Shown here: one piece after another, positions 1-8,711 of the stretch | Numbering within the stretch: position 1 is the stretch's first letter | Layout of the letters: each line of letters opens with the position of its first letter | Assembly (NCBI RefSeq): GCF_003014655.1 | Contig: NZ_PYAT01000002.1 | Coordinates: 310,001 to 374,000, forward strand | DNA length: 64,000 bases | Reading direction: 5' to 3' | Origin: Planomicrobium soli | GTDB lineage: Bacteria; Bacillota; Bacilli; Bacillales_A; Planococcaceae | Program-made: the position numbers and the translations under genes | The notes under the pieces: model-generated | The model's input: the letters and a program-made list of their open reading frames with translations, nothing else | Database searches by the model: none | Told to the model about the DNA's origin: nothing

Positions 1-1222
1 CAACGATGGCGACCGTTTGGCCAGGAAGAACATGGATGTTCATGTTCTCGATCAACAGCTCTTCGCCATAGCCAAAATCGACATCTTCAAATTCCACGGA
101 ACCTTCTGCACGCTCAAGTGTAACACCTGTCTGTTCTTTCACTTCTTCCTCTTCGTCGAGCAGTTCGAACACCCGCTCCGCCGCAGCCACCGTCGACTGG
201 ACGATGTTGGCGATGTTGGCCGTTTGTGTGATGGGTTGCGTAAACTGTTTGGAATAGGTGATGAACGCTTGGACATCCCCGATCGAAATGGTGCGCTGCG
301 TCACCAAAATCCCGCCGACGACTGAAATCAATACATAGCTGATATTGCCGATAAACATCATCATCGGCATGATGATTCCGGAAATAAACTGCGCTTTGCT
401 TCCGGCTTGATATAGTTCTTCGTTGACTGCGTCAAACTGCTCGCCTGATTTTTTCTCATGGCCGAATACTTTGACGACTTGGTGGCCGGTGTACATTTCC
501 TCAATATGGCCATTCAGCTCGCCGAGGGTTTTTTGCTGCTTGGCGAAATACTTTTGCGAGCGTTTCAATACCGGTCCGATCACAAAAATCGACAGGGGCA
601 ATGAAACCAGCGCAATCGCCGTCAACAGCGGTGAAATCGACAGCATCATGATGATGATCCCGACAAGCGTGACAATCGAGGTGATAAACTGCGTCAAACT
701 TTGCTGGAGCGTGCTGCCGATCGTATCGATGTCGTTTGTCATGCGGCTTAATGTTTCGCCGTTAGGCCGGCCGTCAAAATACTTCAGCGGCAGCTTCTCG
801 AGTTTTTTATTCACATCTTCGCGCAAATCAAAGACGGTGTCCTGCGCGACGGTCGACATGATAAATTGCTGGATGTAACTAAACAAACTGCTGATTACGT
901 AAAGTCCTGCAAGCAGCAATAAAATTTCGCCGATGCGGCCAAAATCGATTGATGCACCGGGCGTATTCGTAAATTTGCCGTATGCTCCTTCGAACAGTTC
1001 CGTGATGGCGATACCCATGATCTTCGGACCAACGATCATAAAGATTGTACTGAGTATGGCTGCTCCAAATACTGCAAGAAGTTTGTTGCGCCGCGGTTTC
1101 AAGTAGACGAGCAAGCGCCGCAGTGTTCTTTTGAAATTTTTCGGCTTTTCGCCTGGCACCATCATCATGCCGCCAGGACCGTGCCCGGATCCGCTGCTGC
1201 GTTGAGGTTGTTTTTGGCTCAT
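1..1222 (-). CDS. ABC exporter half-transporter, partial (C-terminus beyond left edge)
   Basis: About 407 codons are present, reading leftward from an ATG at 1220-1222. After a low-complexity N-terminus with a Met run (GPGGMMMVPGEKP) come the membrane segments of a type-1 ABC exporter domain (roughly residues 40-320) and the first strands of an ATPase domain. The window cuts the gene at GQTVAIV, immediately before Walker A. Its start overlaps the stop of the upstream ABC gene (ATGA), so the two are translationally coupled and very likely form a heterodimeric multidrug-type exporter. The upstream subunit has a degenerate ATP site, so this one is expected to carry the competent catalytic residues, but they lie outside the window. 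The substrate cannot be told from sequence. The MarR gene at the head of the operon is the likely regulator. Confidence 0.9.
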   Translation of the reverse strand, partial: MSQKQPQRSSGSGHGPGGMMMVPGEKPKNFKRTLRRLLVYLKPRRNKLLAVFGAAILSTIFMIVGPKIMGIAITELFEGAYGKFTNTPGASIDFGRIGEILLLLAGLYVISSLFSYIQQFIMSTVAQDTVFDLREDVNKKLEKLPLKYFDGRPNGETLSRMTNDIDTIGSTLQQSLTQFITSIVTLVGIIIMMLSISPLLTAIALVSLPLSIFVIGPVLKRSQKYFAKQQKTLGELNGHIEEMYTGHQVVKVFGHEKKSGEQFDAVNEELYQAGSKAQFISGIIMPMMMFIGNISYVLISVVGGILVTQRTISIGDVQAFITYSKQFTQPITQTANIANIVQSTVAAAERVFELLDEEEEVKEQTGVTLERAEGSVEFEDVDFGYGEELLIENMNIHVLPGQTVAIV

Positions 1223-2943
1223 GCGATTTCCTCCTCTGTCAGCTGGGATAGCACGATTTCACGGTAAACTTCGTTGGTTTCAAGAAGATCTTCATGCGTG
1301 CCGATGCCTGCAATTCGACCCTTTTCCAAAACAATGATGCGGTCTGCGTCGACGACGGTGCTGACGCGCTGGGCGACGAGCAGCACCGTTGCGTCTTTCG
1401 TTTCACTTTTCAATGCTGCGCGAAGCCGGGCATCCGTTTTGTAATCGAGCGCCGAGAAGCTATCGTCAAATATATACAAATCGGGTTTCCGGATCAATGC
1501 ACGCGCAATCGACAAGCGCTGCTTTTGCCCCCCTGATAAGTTCGAACCGCCTTGTTCGATTTCCGATTCATAGCCTTCTGGCATCCGCTCAATAAATTCT
1601 GCAGCTTGCGCAACGTGCGCTGCGTGTTCGATTTCCGCTTGTGTAGCGTCTTGTTTTCCGAAACGGATATTGTCCACAATCGTGCCCGTAAAAAGAATCG
1701 CTTTTTGCGGCACGAAGCCGATTTTCGAGCGCACTTCATCTTGCGAAGCTTCGCGGATATCAACGCCGTTCACACGGATCACTCCGCTCTCAATCTCATA
1801 AAAGCGCGGAATCAAGTTAATAAGTGTCGTTTTTCCGGAACCTGTCCCACCGATGATCGCCGTCACTTCCCCCGGCTTTGCCGAAAACGAGATATTCGAC
1901 AGTGCCGGTTTTTCGGCTCCCGGATAGCTGAACGTCACATTGTCGAATTCGAGTGTGCCGCGTTCACGGTCCGCTTTTTTGATTCCATTATCAACAAAAG
2001 AAGGCTCCATCTCGAGCACTTCGTTAATGCGGTTGGCCGATACGGCCGCACGCGGAACCATGACAAACATGACCGAAGCCATGACGAGTGCGAACATGAT
2101 CAGCATGACGTACTGGATGAAGGCCATCAATTCACCGATCTGTAGAGCGCCGGCATCGATGCGGATGCCGCCAAACCAGATAATGCCGACAACCGTCAAG
2201 TTCATGACGAGCATCATGACCGGCATGATGAATGCCATAATTTTGTTCACTTTGATCGATACGTCTGTCAAATCGCGATTCGCTTTGGTCATGCGCACCT
2301 GCTCTTCCGTTTCCCGGTTGAACGCGCGAATGACGCGGATACCCGTCAAGTTTTCCCGCAGCACCAAGTTCAGGCGATCCAGGCGGTTTTGTACTTCCTT
2401 GAACAGCGGCATCCCTTTTTTGAAGATCAAAATGATCGAACCGGCAAGCACCGGCATTGCCGCCAAAATGACGAGCGACAGTTTAGCATCCTGTGAAATC
2501 GCCAGGATCAAGCCACCGACCAGCATGATCGGTGCGCTGATGACCATGCGCAGCATCATGATGACCACTTGCTGCACTTGGGTGATGTCGTTTGTTGTCC
2601 GTGTGATGAGCGACGCCGTTCCGACTTTATCAAATTCCTGCAGCGTGAATTTCCCGACGTGATTGAACACCCGGCGACGCAAATCGCGGCCAAGGCCCAT
2701 CGCTGTTCTAGCCGAATAAAAACTTGCGGCAATCGAAGCGATGACCCCGGCTGCAGACACCAAAAGCATAATGCCGCCGATTTCCCAGATGTATGCAGTG
2801 TTCCCGGTAACCACGCCATTGTCGATAATATCCGCCATTAATCTCGGCAAATAAAGGTCTGCCATGGATTGGATGAAGACCAGTAGGACGACAGCTGCAA
2901 TCAGCCACTTATAAACAGTTAAGTTTTTCAGAATTTTAATCAT
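1219..2943 (-). CDS. ABC exporter half-transporter with degenerate ATP site
   Basis: 574 aa, full length for a permease-ATPase fusion: transmembrane domain about residues 1-310, ATPase domain about 330-574. Visible motifs are Walker A GGTGSGKT (365-372), signature LSGGQKQR (469-476) and Walker B ending IFDD. The catalytic Glu after Walker B is Asp, and the switch His is Gln (VAQRVST instead of the usual AHR). This pairing of changes is known from the non-catalytic site of heterodimeric exporters such as BmrCD and TM287/288, so this protein should work only with the next gene. The ribosome binding site GAGGAG lies in the last codons of the MarR gene, 5 bp upstream. Membrane location; drug or lipid-like substrates are usual in the family but the actual substrate is unknown. 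Confidence 0.92.
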   Translation of the reverse strand: MIKILKNLTVYKWLIAAVVLLVFIQSMADLYLPRLMADIIDNGVVTGNTAYIWEIGGIMLLVSAAGVIASIAASFYSARTAMGLGRDLRRRVFNHVGKFTLQEFDKVGTASLITRTTNDITQVQQVVIMMLRMVISAPIMLVGGLILAISQDAKLSLVILAAMPVLAGSIILIFKKGMPLFKEVQNRLDRLNLVLRENLTGIRVIRAFNRETEEQVRMTKANRDLTDVSIKVNKIMAFIMPVMMLVMNLTVVGIIWFGGIRIDAGALQIGELMAFIQYVMLIMFALVMASVMFVMVPRAAVSANRINEVLEMEPSFVDNGIKKADRERGTLEFDNVTFSYPGAEKPALSNISFSAKPGEVTAIIGGTGSGKTTLINLIPRFYEIESGVIRVNGVDIREASQDEVRSKIGFVPQKAILFTGTIVDNIRFGKQDATQAEIEHAAHVAQAAEFIERMPEGYESEIEQGGSNLSGGQKQRLSIARALIRKPDLYIFDDSFSALDYKTDARLRAALKSETKDATVLLVAQRVSTVVDADRIIVLEKGRIAGIGTHEDLLETNEVYREIVLSQLTEEEIA

Positions 2944-2948
2944 GTTAA

Positions 2949-3416
2949 CTACTCCTCTATTTCAATCGCTTCAAGCAAAGCAGCGATGCGTGAATGAGTC
3001 GTGAGCAGGCTATCAACTTCCCGCGAGTCCAGTGCATCCAGCACTCCTTCAAATATGCGGAGAACACTTCCTTCTCTCAAGTGAAGCTCTTTGATAAATC
3101 CGATTCCTTTCTCGCTTACCGACAGAAGTACTTCCCGGCGGTTGCCTTCCACTTGCTGACGCTCAAGCAGCCCTTCTTTCACCAAACCGTCAACGGCTTG
3201 GCTGAGCGTACTTTTCGGCAAAAACGTTTTCTCGCCGATTGTTTTCTGCGTCATTGCGGATTCGGAAATCAACGTGATTAAAACCGTGTATTGCGGCACC
3301 GACAGGCCGTTGTCCGCTGCCGATTTCTGGACAAAGCGGTACAAGTTTTTTTGGACGCTTGCAAACGACTGCAAAAGCTCGACCGAGCGCATGATGCTTT
3401 GATTTTCAGTTGGCAC
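2949..3416 (-). CDS. MarR-family transcriptional regulator of the ABC exporter operon
   Basis: 155 aa with a central winged helix-turn-helix (about residues 35-105: recognition helix around FLPKSTLSQAVDGLVKEGL, then the wing with an NRRE pattern) and flanking dimerisation helices, the normal MarR size. It starts at GTG (3414-3416), chosen because GGGGAGGA sits 8 nt upstream. It is the first gene of a MarR-ABC-ABC operon, the usual arrangement for ligand-released repression of a drug exporter. A perfect 9-bp-arm inverted repeat lies between its -10 box and start codon, so autorepression is likely. The ligand is unknown. Confidence 0.9.
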   Translation of the reverse strand: MPTENQSIMRSVELLQSFASVQKNLYRFVQKSAADNGLSVPQYTVLITLISESAMTQKTIGEKTFLPKSTLSQAVDGLVKEGLLERQQVEGNRREVLLSVSEKGIGFIKELHLREGSVLRIFEGVLDALDSREVDSLLTTHSRIAALLEAIEIEE

Positions 3417-3436
3417 CTTCTATTTCCTCCCCACAA

Positions 3437-3460
3437 GAACAGTTCTAAATGGAACTGTTC
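3437..3460. promoter_or_regulatory. Probable MarR operator
   Basis: Perfect inverted repeat GAACAGTTC-taaatg-GAACTGTTC (9-bp arms, 6-bp spacer), located between the -10 box and the MarR start codon. Each arm is itself nearly palindromic (GAAC-N-GTTC), typical of dimer binding. A partial further copy (GGACCGTTC) lies at 3508-3516, upstream of the -35 box. Confidence 0.7.
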
Positions 3461-3475
3461 GCTATTGATCCTTTA

Positions 3476-3504
3476 AATTTACTCCTAAAGATTCCTTGAG
3501 TCAA
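3476..3504 (-). promoter_or_regulatory. SigA-type promoter of the MarR-ABC operon
   Basis: On the minus strand TTGACT (3499-3504), a 17-nt spacer and TAAATT (3476-3481) precede the GTG start by about 60 nt. The next element downstream is the inverted repeat at 3437-3460, so a repressor bound there would block promoter clearance. Confidence 0.65.
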
Positions 3505-3633
3505 CTGGGACCGTTCACTTATGCACAAGCATAATTTCCACTGCATGTCTTCACGGCTTTTCGTGTAACTTTCTTCCCTTTGGTCCGTATTAATACAAAG
3601 CATTCATCTAAAAAAGAAAAGGGGCTGCTGTCT

Positions 3634-4248
3634 ATGGTTAACCAAACGGTTTATAAATCCGATGTAAAAGGGATAGCGAACGGCATTACTTTTTTGGGTT
3701 TCTTTGGAACGGTGTGGGCAAGCGTCGGCATTATCGGACTGCGTGAACTGGGCAGTTATTGGCTTCTTGGAATAGCTGTTTTTATCGGTATTTCTCTCTT
3801 TGTGATGGGAATGCGTGTATTCGCTTCAGCAAAGCGCGCACCTGCTCGCAAAAGCCCAGAAAGCCGAAAACGTGAAAAGGCTCTCCAGCTCGGTTTTAAC
3901 CTTACATTTCTAGCCGAAATTTTGTTGATTTGGCTGGCAGCCTTTCTTCTATCTAGAAGCGGTCATATGGAGTGGTTTTTCCCTGTCATGTGCTTTATCG
4001 TCGGAGCACATTTTTTTCCGTTAGCTTATCTTTTTCGCGAGAAAACGCATTTCATCACAGGTACTCTTTTATGTCTGCTTGCCGTTTGCACGGTCCTCTT
4101 TCTTCCTGAAACTGCAACCCTCGGTTCCTATCAAATCACCGTCTGGGCTGCTGCTGTCGGCTTTGGCGCTGCCTTGATTTTATGGGCAACCGCTTATTTT
4201 ATCTGGCTTTCCGGCTTGCCTCTGATTAAACAATTACGCGGGGAATAA
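3634..4248 (+). CDS. Hypothetical polytopic membrane protein
   Basis: 204 aa. I do not recognise a family. About six hydrophobic segments are visible (around residues 18-38, 42-62, 90-108, 115-133, 143-160, 168-195), with a basic loop after the second (SAKRAPARKSPESRKREK) that should be cytoplasmic. The ATG at 3634 is preferred to an upstream in-frame start at 3580 because AAAAGGGG lies 9 nt upstream of it. It is transcribed divergently from the MarR-ABC operon and ends inside a strong bidirectional terminator. Function unknown. Confidence 0.75.
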   Translation: MVNQTVYKSDVKGIANGITFLGFFGTVWASVGIIGLRELGSYWLLGIAVFIGISLFVMGMRVFASAKRAPARKSPESRKREKALQLGFNLTFLAEILLIWLAAFLLSRSGHMEWFFPVMCFIVGAHFFPLAYLFREKTHFITGTLLCLLAVCTVLFLPETATLGSYQITVWAAAVGFGAALILWATAYFIWLSGLPLIKQLRGE

Positions 4249-4301
4249 AATAAAATCTGCAGAAAGCGAAAAGTGTTCGCTCCTGCAGATTTTATTTTAT
4301 T
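4244..4301. terminator. Bidirectional rho-independent terminator
   Basis: 19-bp perfect arms (4244-4262 and 4283-4301) ending CTGCAG at the loop side, with an inner AGCGAA/TTCGCT pair extending the stem. The A-rich left flank and T-rich right flank serve both strands. The stop codon of the plus-strand membrane protein lies within the left arm; the converging gene ends at 4318. Confidence 0.9.
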
Positions 4302-4317
4302 CATTATGCATTTTCAG

Positions 4318-5253
4318 CTATTTATTTTTTAGCCAGTCTGCTGTCCACCTATCAATTTCCTTCTTATCTTCTTCAGTCATCCTTGCTTCCAAATCCCGTT
4401 TCAACCGCTCACCGCTCCATGCATAAAACAAATTCATGGAGTCCCACTGTTCAAACGGACCGGCCAATTCTGCGTATCCCTTTCTCCAGCCCCATTCAAA
4501 GTCCGCTAAAATTTGAGGATGCAGCTTGAAATTTCTATGGCCCGCCAACTGAAAGATTGAAAAAGTACGGGCAATGTCAAAACGGCAATCGCCAAAAGTG
4601 GCATTTGCCCAATCAAGGACTACTGTAACGTTCCGGCCATCGGTCAATACATTTAATGGATGATAATCGAGATGAAGCAAAACAGCTTTTGAATCAATCC
4701 TTGGGATAGCCGACAAAATTTCTGCTTCTTGTCTGGAAGGCGTCAGCCAGGAGCGCGGTTCCCCGTGGCAATCCGGAATTGCAGCCTGATTGATCCGGGC
4801 TTGGATTTTGCCGAATCCCATCCCCAATATTTCTGCATTTTCGGGACCTTCCGCAAGCGCCTCTAAAATCGTCTGCCCTTCTCCCCATTCCATCAACATT
4901 ACCGCCCAGCCATCAATTTTCTGGATTTTTCGGACTTTCGGGACCGGCACGCCGTTTCTTGCGGCAATATCCATCATCTTCTTTTCCTGGATAAACTGAT
5001 CGTACTTTTGTGAGGGCAAAAGCCGCAATGCGTATGCAGCTCCCGGCGCAGTTATTCTAAACACCCGGCTATCAAACCCACCTTGTATTTCTACGCATGA
5101 TTCAACTGAGGAAAGCCCCATTTTTTTAAGAATGCCCGTAGTTTCAAGACTTGTCGGCCGAATGGGTGATTCGGTGATTTTTTCAACAGTAAAAGGTATG
5201 AGCCGGACTTTTTTATGGCGCAATTCCTTGAACCGTTCGCTGTTCTTATCCAT
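4318..5253 (-). CDS. Aminoglycoside phosphotransferase (APH)-like kinase
   Basis: 311 aa of the APH/choline-kinase-like fold. The catalytic loop is HLDYHPLNVL (HxDxxxxN, about residues 195-204) and the metal-binding DFG-equivalent is VVLDWANA about 15 residues later. An N-lobe Lys/Glu pair is less obvious. The ATG at 5251-5253 is chosen because GAGGAGG precedes it by 6 nt; a TTG seven codons earlier would overlap that site. The family phosphorylates small hydroxylated substrates (aminoglycosides, fructosamines, amino alcohols, macrolides), so resistance cannot be inferred. No operon partner. Confidence 0.8.
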   Translation of the reverse strand: MDKNSERFKELRHKKVRLIPFTVEKITESPIRPTSLETTGILKKMGLSSVESCVEIQGGFDSRVFRITAPGAAYALRLLPSQKYDQFIQEKKMMDIAARNGVPVPKVRKIQKIDGWAVMLMEWGEGQTILEALAEGPENAEILGMGFGKIQARINQAAIPDCHGEPRSWLTPSRQEAEILSAIPRIDSKAVLLHLDYHPLNVLTDGRNVTVVLDWANATFGDCRFDIARTFSIFQLAGHRNFKLHPQILADFEWGWRKGYAELAGPFEQWDSMNLFYAWSGERLKRDLEARMTEEDKKEIDRWTADWLKNK

Positions 5254-5331
5254 CTTATTGCCTCCTCTTTCCAATTACGCTGAATTTTAATAGCTTCAGT
5301 GTAGGCGGCTGCATGATGGGCGTCAATTTTA

Positions 5332-5363
5332 GCAAAAGAAAACACCTTGCGGGGCAAGGTGTT
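5332..5363 (-). terminator. Terminator of the sigma region 2 protein gene
   Basis: Minus-strand stem AACACCTTGC/GCAAGGTGTT with a 3-nt loop, followed by TTCTTTTG. It begins 13 nt after the stop codon of the 83-codon gene, which supports that gene ending naturally where it does. Confidence 0.85.
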
Positions 5364-5375
5364 AAGAGCATTCAC

Positions 5376-5627
5376 TTAAGGCATAGTATCAATGCAATTA
5401 TAGCAATATTCGACCATAATCAAAGGCAATTTCTTGTTTTGGAACTTTTCCGGGGATGCCCAGACGTCATTGAATATACGGCTGACTATCTCCTCACAGA
5501 TAGCTTGATCTGGAACAGCGCGATAAGAGATTTTCCATAGCAAGCGAGAATAACGATCATATAACTCGCTTAATGCCTGGTGTTCCCGATTATAAATTCT
5601 TATCAACAAAAGCTCATCTGTAGTCAA
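5376..5627 (-). CDS. Stand-alone sigma-70 region 2 protein (RsoA-like candidate)
   Basis: 83 aa. Nearly the whole protein resembles sigma region 2 of ECF-type factors: LSELYDRYSRLLWKISYR (2.1-2.2), EEIVSRIFNDVW (2.3) and a segment resembling the beginning of 2.4 before the stop. No region 4 follows in any frame, and a terminator directly after the stop argues against recent truncation. Start is a TTG with GGGGGTGG 5 nt upstream. Bacillus subtilis has a split sigma in which RsoA (about 79 aa, region 2-like) works with SigO; this could be such a half, though no SigO-like partner is in the window. Alternatively it is a degenerate ECF factor. Confidence 0.6.
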   Translation of the reverse strand: MTTDELLLIRIYNREHQALSELYDRYSRLLWKISYRAVPDQAICEEIVSRIFNDVWASPEKFQNKKLPLIMVEYCYNCIDTMP

Positions 5628-5786
5628 CTTGCCACCCCCACCCTCAAATTACCCGGGCGAAAAGAACTAAAACCTCGAAACTAGGATTTTATCGAATTTC
5701 CAATGAATATTTTGATTTTTTTCTGTTTATATTACTTAACATACATCTTTCTAGTGCGAATAACCTATTCGCAATTGTTGATGAGG

Positions 5787-6674
5787 TCAATGCATAAGGT
5801 GAGTTAATGCTTTATCAATCGTATCGTAGCGGAACTCGAAACCTTCTTTTTGCAGTCGTTCCGGCAGAACCCATCGGCTTTTCAGCACCAGTTCCGTCTC
5901 GGTGCGGATCATTGCAGCTCCCATTTCAAGAATCCAGGATGGCGCACGGAAACCCATAGGACGTTTTGCTTGTTTGCGCAATTCCTCCATCAATACCTGA
6001 TTTGATACTGGATAAGGAGCCGAACAGTTAAAGATTCCGTTAAGATGGGGACGGTCTTGAAGAAACAGGACGGTGCGGTAAAGATCTTCAATATGGATCC
6101 AGCTGAACATTTGGTCTCCTGGCCCTTGCACACCGCCAAGGCCTAAACGCACCAAATTCAAATAAGGCGTCATGACACCGCCATTTTCTCCTAAAACGAT
6201 AGCGGTCCGAAGTGCTACTTGACGCGTCCGCGGCAGCTTGAAAGAGAACAGCGACTGCTCCCAGGCTTTTGCAACTTCCACGGAAAATCCCGTCCCAATT
6301 TCCCCGGTCGATTCAGTCATCGGCCGGTCTTTCGCATGCCGATAAATCGTCGCCGAACTGGAGTTGATCCAAAGCGGCGGTGCGTTTTCACACGCATACA
6401 TCGCATTTCCTAAAATCTGCGTCGTCTCAATCCGCGACTCCAAGATTTCTTCTTTATTCCGTTTGTTGTAACGGCAGTTTACCGACTTGCCAGCCAAGTT
6501 GATCAACATTTCCGCTCCGTCCAATGCGGCTACAATGCCCGTATGGTCAAGCCAAGATAAATGCTTGTCCTTTCTGGAGATTATGTGTACATCATATCCA
6601 TCTTCCAAAAACCTTTTCTCAAAATAGCGGCCAATAAATCCTGTCCCTCCGGCGATTACCACTTTCCGTTCCAC
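5787..6674 (-). CDS. TIGR01777-family NAD(P)-dependent epimerase (SDR39U1/YfhF-like)
   Basis: 295 aa. N-terminal Rossmann motif GGTGFIGRYF (residues 9-18), INLAGKSVNCR typical of the family, then NSSSATIY in place of a plain YxxxK site. The C-terminal stretch (about 245-290: FRAPSWILEMGAAMIRTETELVLKS... form) matches the DUF1731 tail. Family members are atypical extended SDR proteins whose substrate is unknown. Monocistronic by position, with about 160 nt of AT-rich DNA to the next gene downstream. Confidence 0.88.
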   Translation of the reverse strand: MERKVVIAGGTGFIGRYFEKRFLEDGYDVHIISRKDKHLSWLDHTGIVAALDGAEMLINLAGKSVNCRYNKRNKEEILESRIETTQILGNAMYACENAPPLWINSSSATIYRHAKDRPMTESTGEIGTGFSVEVAKAWEQSLFSFKLPRTRQVALRTAIVLGENGGVMTPYLNLVRLGLGGVQGPGDQMFSWIHIEDLYRTVLFLQDRPHLNGIFNCSAPYPVSNQVLMEELRKQAKRPMGFRAPSWILEMGAAMIRTETELVLKSRWVLPERLQKEGFEFRYDTIDKALTHLMH

Positions 6675-6972
6675 GCCATCCCCTCGTTTCCAGTATATTC
6701 ATACTATACTTAACGTTTGAGTAGAAGAAAAGTTACAGGATTTGGAGATTTCTTAGTTAAAATACCTATCTTTTTTTCCAATTTCGCAAGAAGGCTTTTT
6801 GTTTATCATAAAAAATTGTGGACTAGCAACAGCTCTGAAACGAAAATGAGTTCTATTCAACTAAATTGGTTTTTTTATTTTCTGTTAGTTGGTTATTAAA
6901 CAGAGAGAATTATAACCATAATTATCAGCTTCGGTGAAAGGTAAAAGTCAGCCGCTTCCGACTGGTTTTTCA
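6675..6972. other. AT-rich intergenic region
   Basis: Between the asparaginase stop and the epimerase start. It holds the minus-strand promoter area of the epimerase (TATAGT near 6705) and a possible weak terminator at 6949-6964. A 60-codon open frame on the plus strand is AT-rich, has no ribosome binding site and is not called. Confidence 0.5.
6949..6964 (-). terminator. Weak terminator after the asparaginase gene
   Basis: Minus-strand stem CAGTCG-gaag-CGGCTG (one G-U pair) followed by ACTTTTACC, starting 8 nt after the stop codon. Short stem and short U-tract. Confidence 0.4.
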
Positions 6973-7998
6973 TCATTTAGACGCTGCAATATGTTCTTTT
7001 AACGTAAATGCTGGACGCAATTCGCCGATTTTTTCTTTCCGGGCGTTTTCAAGCGGCGGGTAATGGTAATCGCGCAATTGTTCTTTTTGTTCATCTGTCA
7101 GCAGGCCGAGTTGGGATAGCACTTCCATGGCGACCGCGGACGTCGCACGGGCATTGCCATCTTCGACTTTCAAGGCGATACCGAAACCCGTTTCTTTGTC
7201 GCCGATGCAGTAGACGCCTTCCGCACCTGCTTTGGCAAACATCCGACCGTTCAGGATGCGCATGAAGTCGGTACAAAAACGGTCTGTCCCGCCGACCATT
7301 TCAGGTTCCGCCATCATTGCTGCTGTAACCCGCTCGACCGCATTCCGGCGCCTTTCCGGTAAACCGCTTGGATTCGCCATTTTTGCAAAACTAAGCGCCA
7401 GGTTTTCAATCGGCACGCCATGCACCGGCACGCCGCAGCCATCGACGCCGATGACAATTTTGCTCTCCTGCACTTCCGTCAACTCGCTGATCACTTGAAG
7501 GATGCGCTGCTGGACCGGATGGTCGAGCTTATAGTAGTCTGCTGTCGATTCGTTCATATGCTTTGCTGTTGCCAGCATGCCGCTATGCTTGCCGGAGCAA
7601 TTGTTGTAAATCTCTGTAAGCGGCTCGCCCGACTTGATAAGCGCTCTATACGCCGCTTCCCATTTCGGGTTGTGGGTGCCGCACTTCAGATCCGCTATTG
7701 CCAACCCGGTTCTGTCCAGGATTGCCTCCACCCGTTCTGTATGCTGCTCTTCCCCGTTATGCGATGCACATGCCAATGACAAGTCCGCATCACTAAACCG
7801 GTAATGGTCGGCTGCCCCTGTTTCCACAATGGGAATGGCCTGCAGCGGTTTCATGGATGACCGGGCGTAAATCACTTTCTGTGGATCCCCTACGCTATAC
7901 AGCAACTCATGTTTTGCATTGACTACAGCTACATGGCCTCTATGTAGACTTTCAACAAGCGCTCCTCTTGTAACCTCCACCACTGCTTCTGCTGTCAT
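6973..7998 (-). CDS. Asparaginase (asparaginase II family)
   Basis: 341 aa. Matches the asparaginase II family, distinct from classical AnsA/AnsB, with blocks VEVTRGALVESLHRG (N-terminus), ARSSMKPLQAIP (about 47-58), CASHNGEEQH (about 80), NNCSGKHSGML (about 130) and GVDGCGVPVH (about 180). The conserved Ser/Lys/Cys-rich blocks are all present. Predicted to deamidate L-asparagine in the cytoplasm. The ATG at 7996-7998 has GAAGAGGTG upstream; a start 15 codons earlier lacks a site. Single-gene unit. Confidence 0.88.
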   Translation of the reverse strand: MTAEAVVEVTRGALVESLHRGHVAVVNAKHELLYSVGDPQKVIYARSSMKPLQAIPIVETGAADHYRFSDADLSLACASHNGEEQHTERVEAILDRTGLAIADLKCGTHNPKWEAAYRALIKSGEPLTEIYNNCSGKHSGMLATAKHMNESTADYYKLDHPVQQRILQVISELTEVQESKIVIGVDGCGVPVHGVPIENLALSFAKMANPSGLPERRRNAVERVTAAMMAEPEMVGGTDRFCTDFMRILNGRMFAKAGAEGVYCIGDKETGFGIALKVEDGNARATSAVAMEVLSQLGLLTDEQKEQLRDYHYPPLENARKEKIGELRPAFTLKEHIAASK

Positions 7999-8161
7999 TG
8001 GGCACCTCTTCTTTTTTATTTTTGGACGAAACTCCATTGGCAATAAAAGAATTTGGATTGTTATGATAATTTTAATTCATCCTCAAAGGGATTGCACTTT
8101 ATTTTAGGGAGACTAAATAATTTGCGGTATACTTTTCAATAAAAAGACAAGTGGTGAGAGC

Positions 8162-8671
8162 ATGATCAGATTAGCGAGCGGAATGGATGCAGAAGCGATA
8201 ATGAACATCAACAACGAAATAACCATGTCGGAAGCCACAACGAAGTTTTTTATTTCTTCTCCAACCGAATTGGCCTACAAGGTCGACGAACAAAAAGAGA
8301 AGATTGAAAAGGCGCTTGAGAAAAACAATTTGTATGTGGTATATGAAACCGAAGGGCAAGTGGTCGGTTTTCTGGTCTTCAGGCGCTATGAATATGCCCG
8401 TTTGAACCATGCCGGTGCGATGGGAATGGGCATTAAAGAAGGATATAGAAGCCAGGGCATCGGCACGCAACTGATCTGCTTTTTGATTGAATGGGGCAAG
8501 CAGCAGGAGAACCTGGAAAAGATCTGCTTGGGCGTCGTTTCAGTCAATGAACGGGCCATCAATGTGTACCGGCGATTAGGTTTTGTCGAGGAAGGCAGGC
8601 AGCAGAATCAAATCAAGTACGAAGATGGTTCTTATAGTGACGACATCATGATGGCTTACATGCTGAAGTAA
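8162..8671 (+). CDS. GNAT-family N-acetyltransferase
   Basis: 169 aa with the acetyl-CoA binding signature GYRSQGIGTQL (Q/RxxGxG, about residues 98-108) and the C-terminal NVYRRLGFVEEGR strand-helix typical of the fold. It resembles the phosphinothricin/RimI-like group, but the acceptor is unknown. GTGGTGAG provides the ribosome binding site. It ends at a bidirectional terminator facing the DUF4385 gene. Confidence 0.85.
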   Translation: MIRLASGMDAEAIMNINNEITMSEATTKFFISSPTELAYKVDEQKEKIEKALEKNNLYVVYETEGQVVGFLVFRRYEYARLNHAGAMGMGIKEGYRSQGIGTQLICFLIEWGKQQENLEKICLGVVSVNERAINVYRRLGFVEEGRQQNQIKYEDGSYSDDIMMAYMLK

Positions 8672-8678
8672 AATAGCA

Positions 8679-8707
8679 ATGCCCCAGTCCGATTGCGGCT
8701 GGGGCAT
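8679..8707. terminator. Bidirectional terminator
   Basis: ATGCCCCAG/CTGGGGCAT stem (8679-8687 and 8699-8707) followed by CTTTT on the plus strand. It lies between the converging acetyltransferase and DUF4385 genes, 4 nt before the latter's stop. Confidence 0.8.
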
Positions 8708-8711
8708 CTTT

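Noticed and set aside
4318-5253. Calling the APH-like kinase an aminoglycoside resistance gene
   Set aside because: Only the general kinase motifs are visible; the family has many metabolic members and no resistance context is present.
6717-6899. 60-codon plus-strand frame in the asparaginase-epimerase gap
   Set aside because: Very AT-rich, no ribosome binding site and no recognisable similarity.
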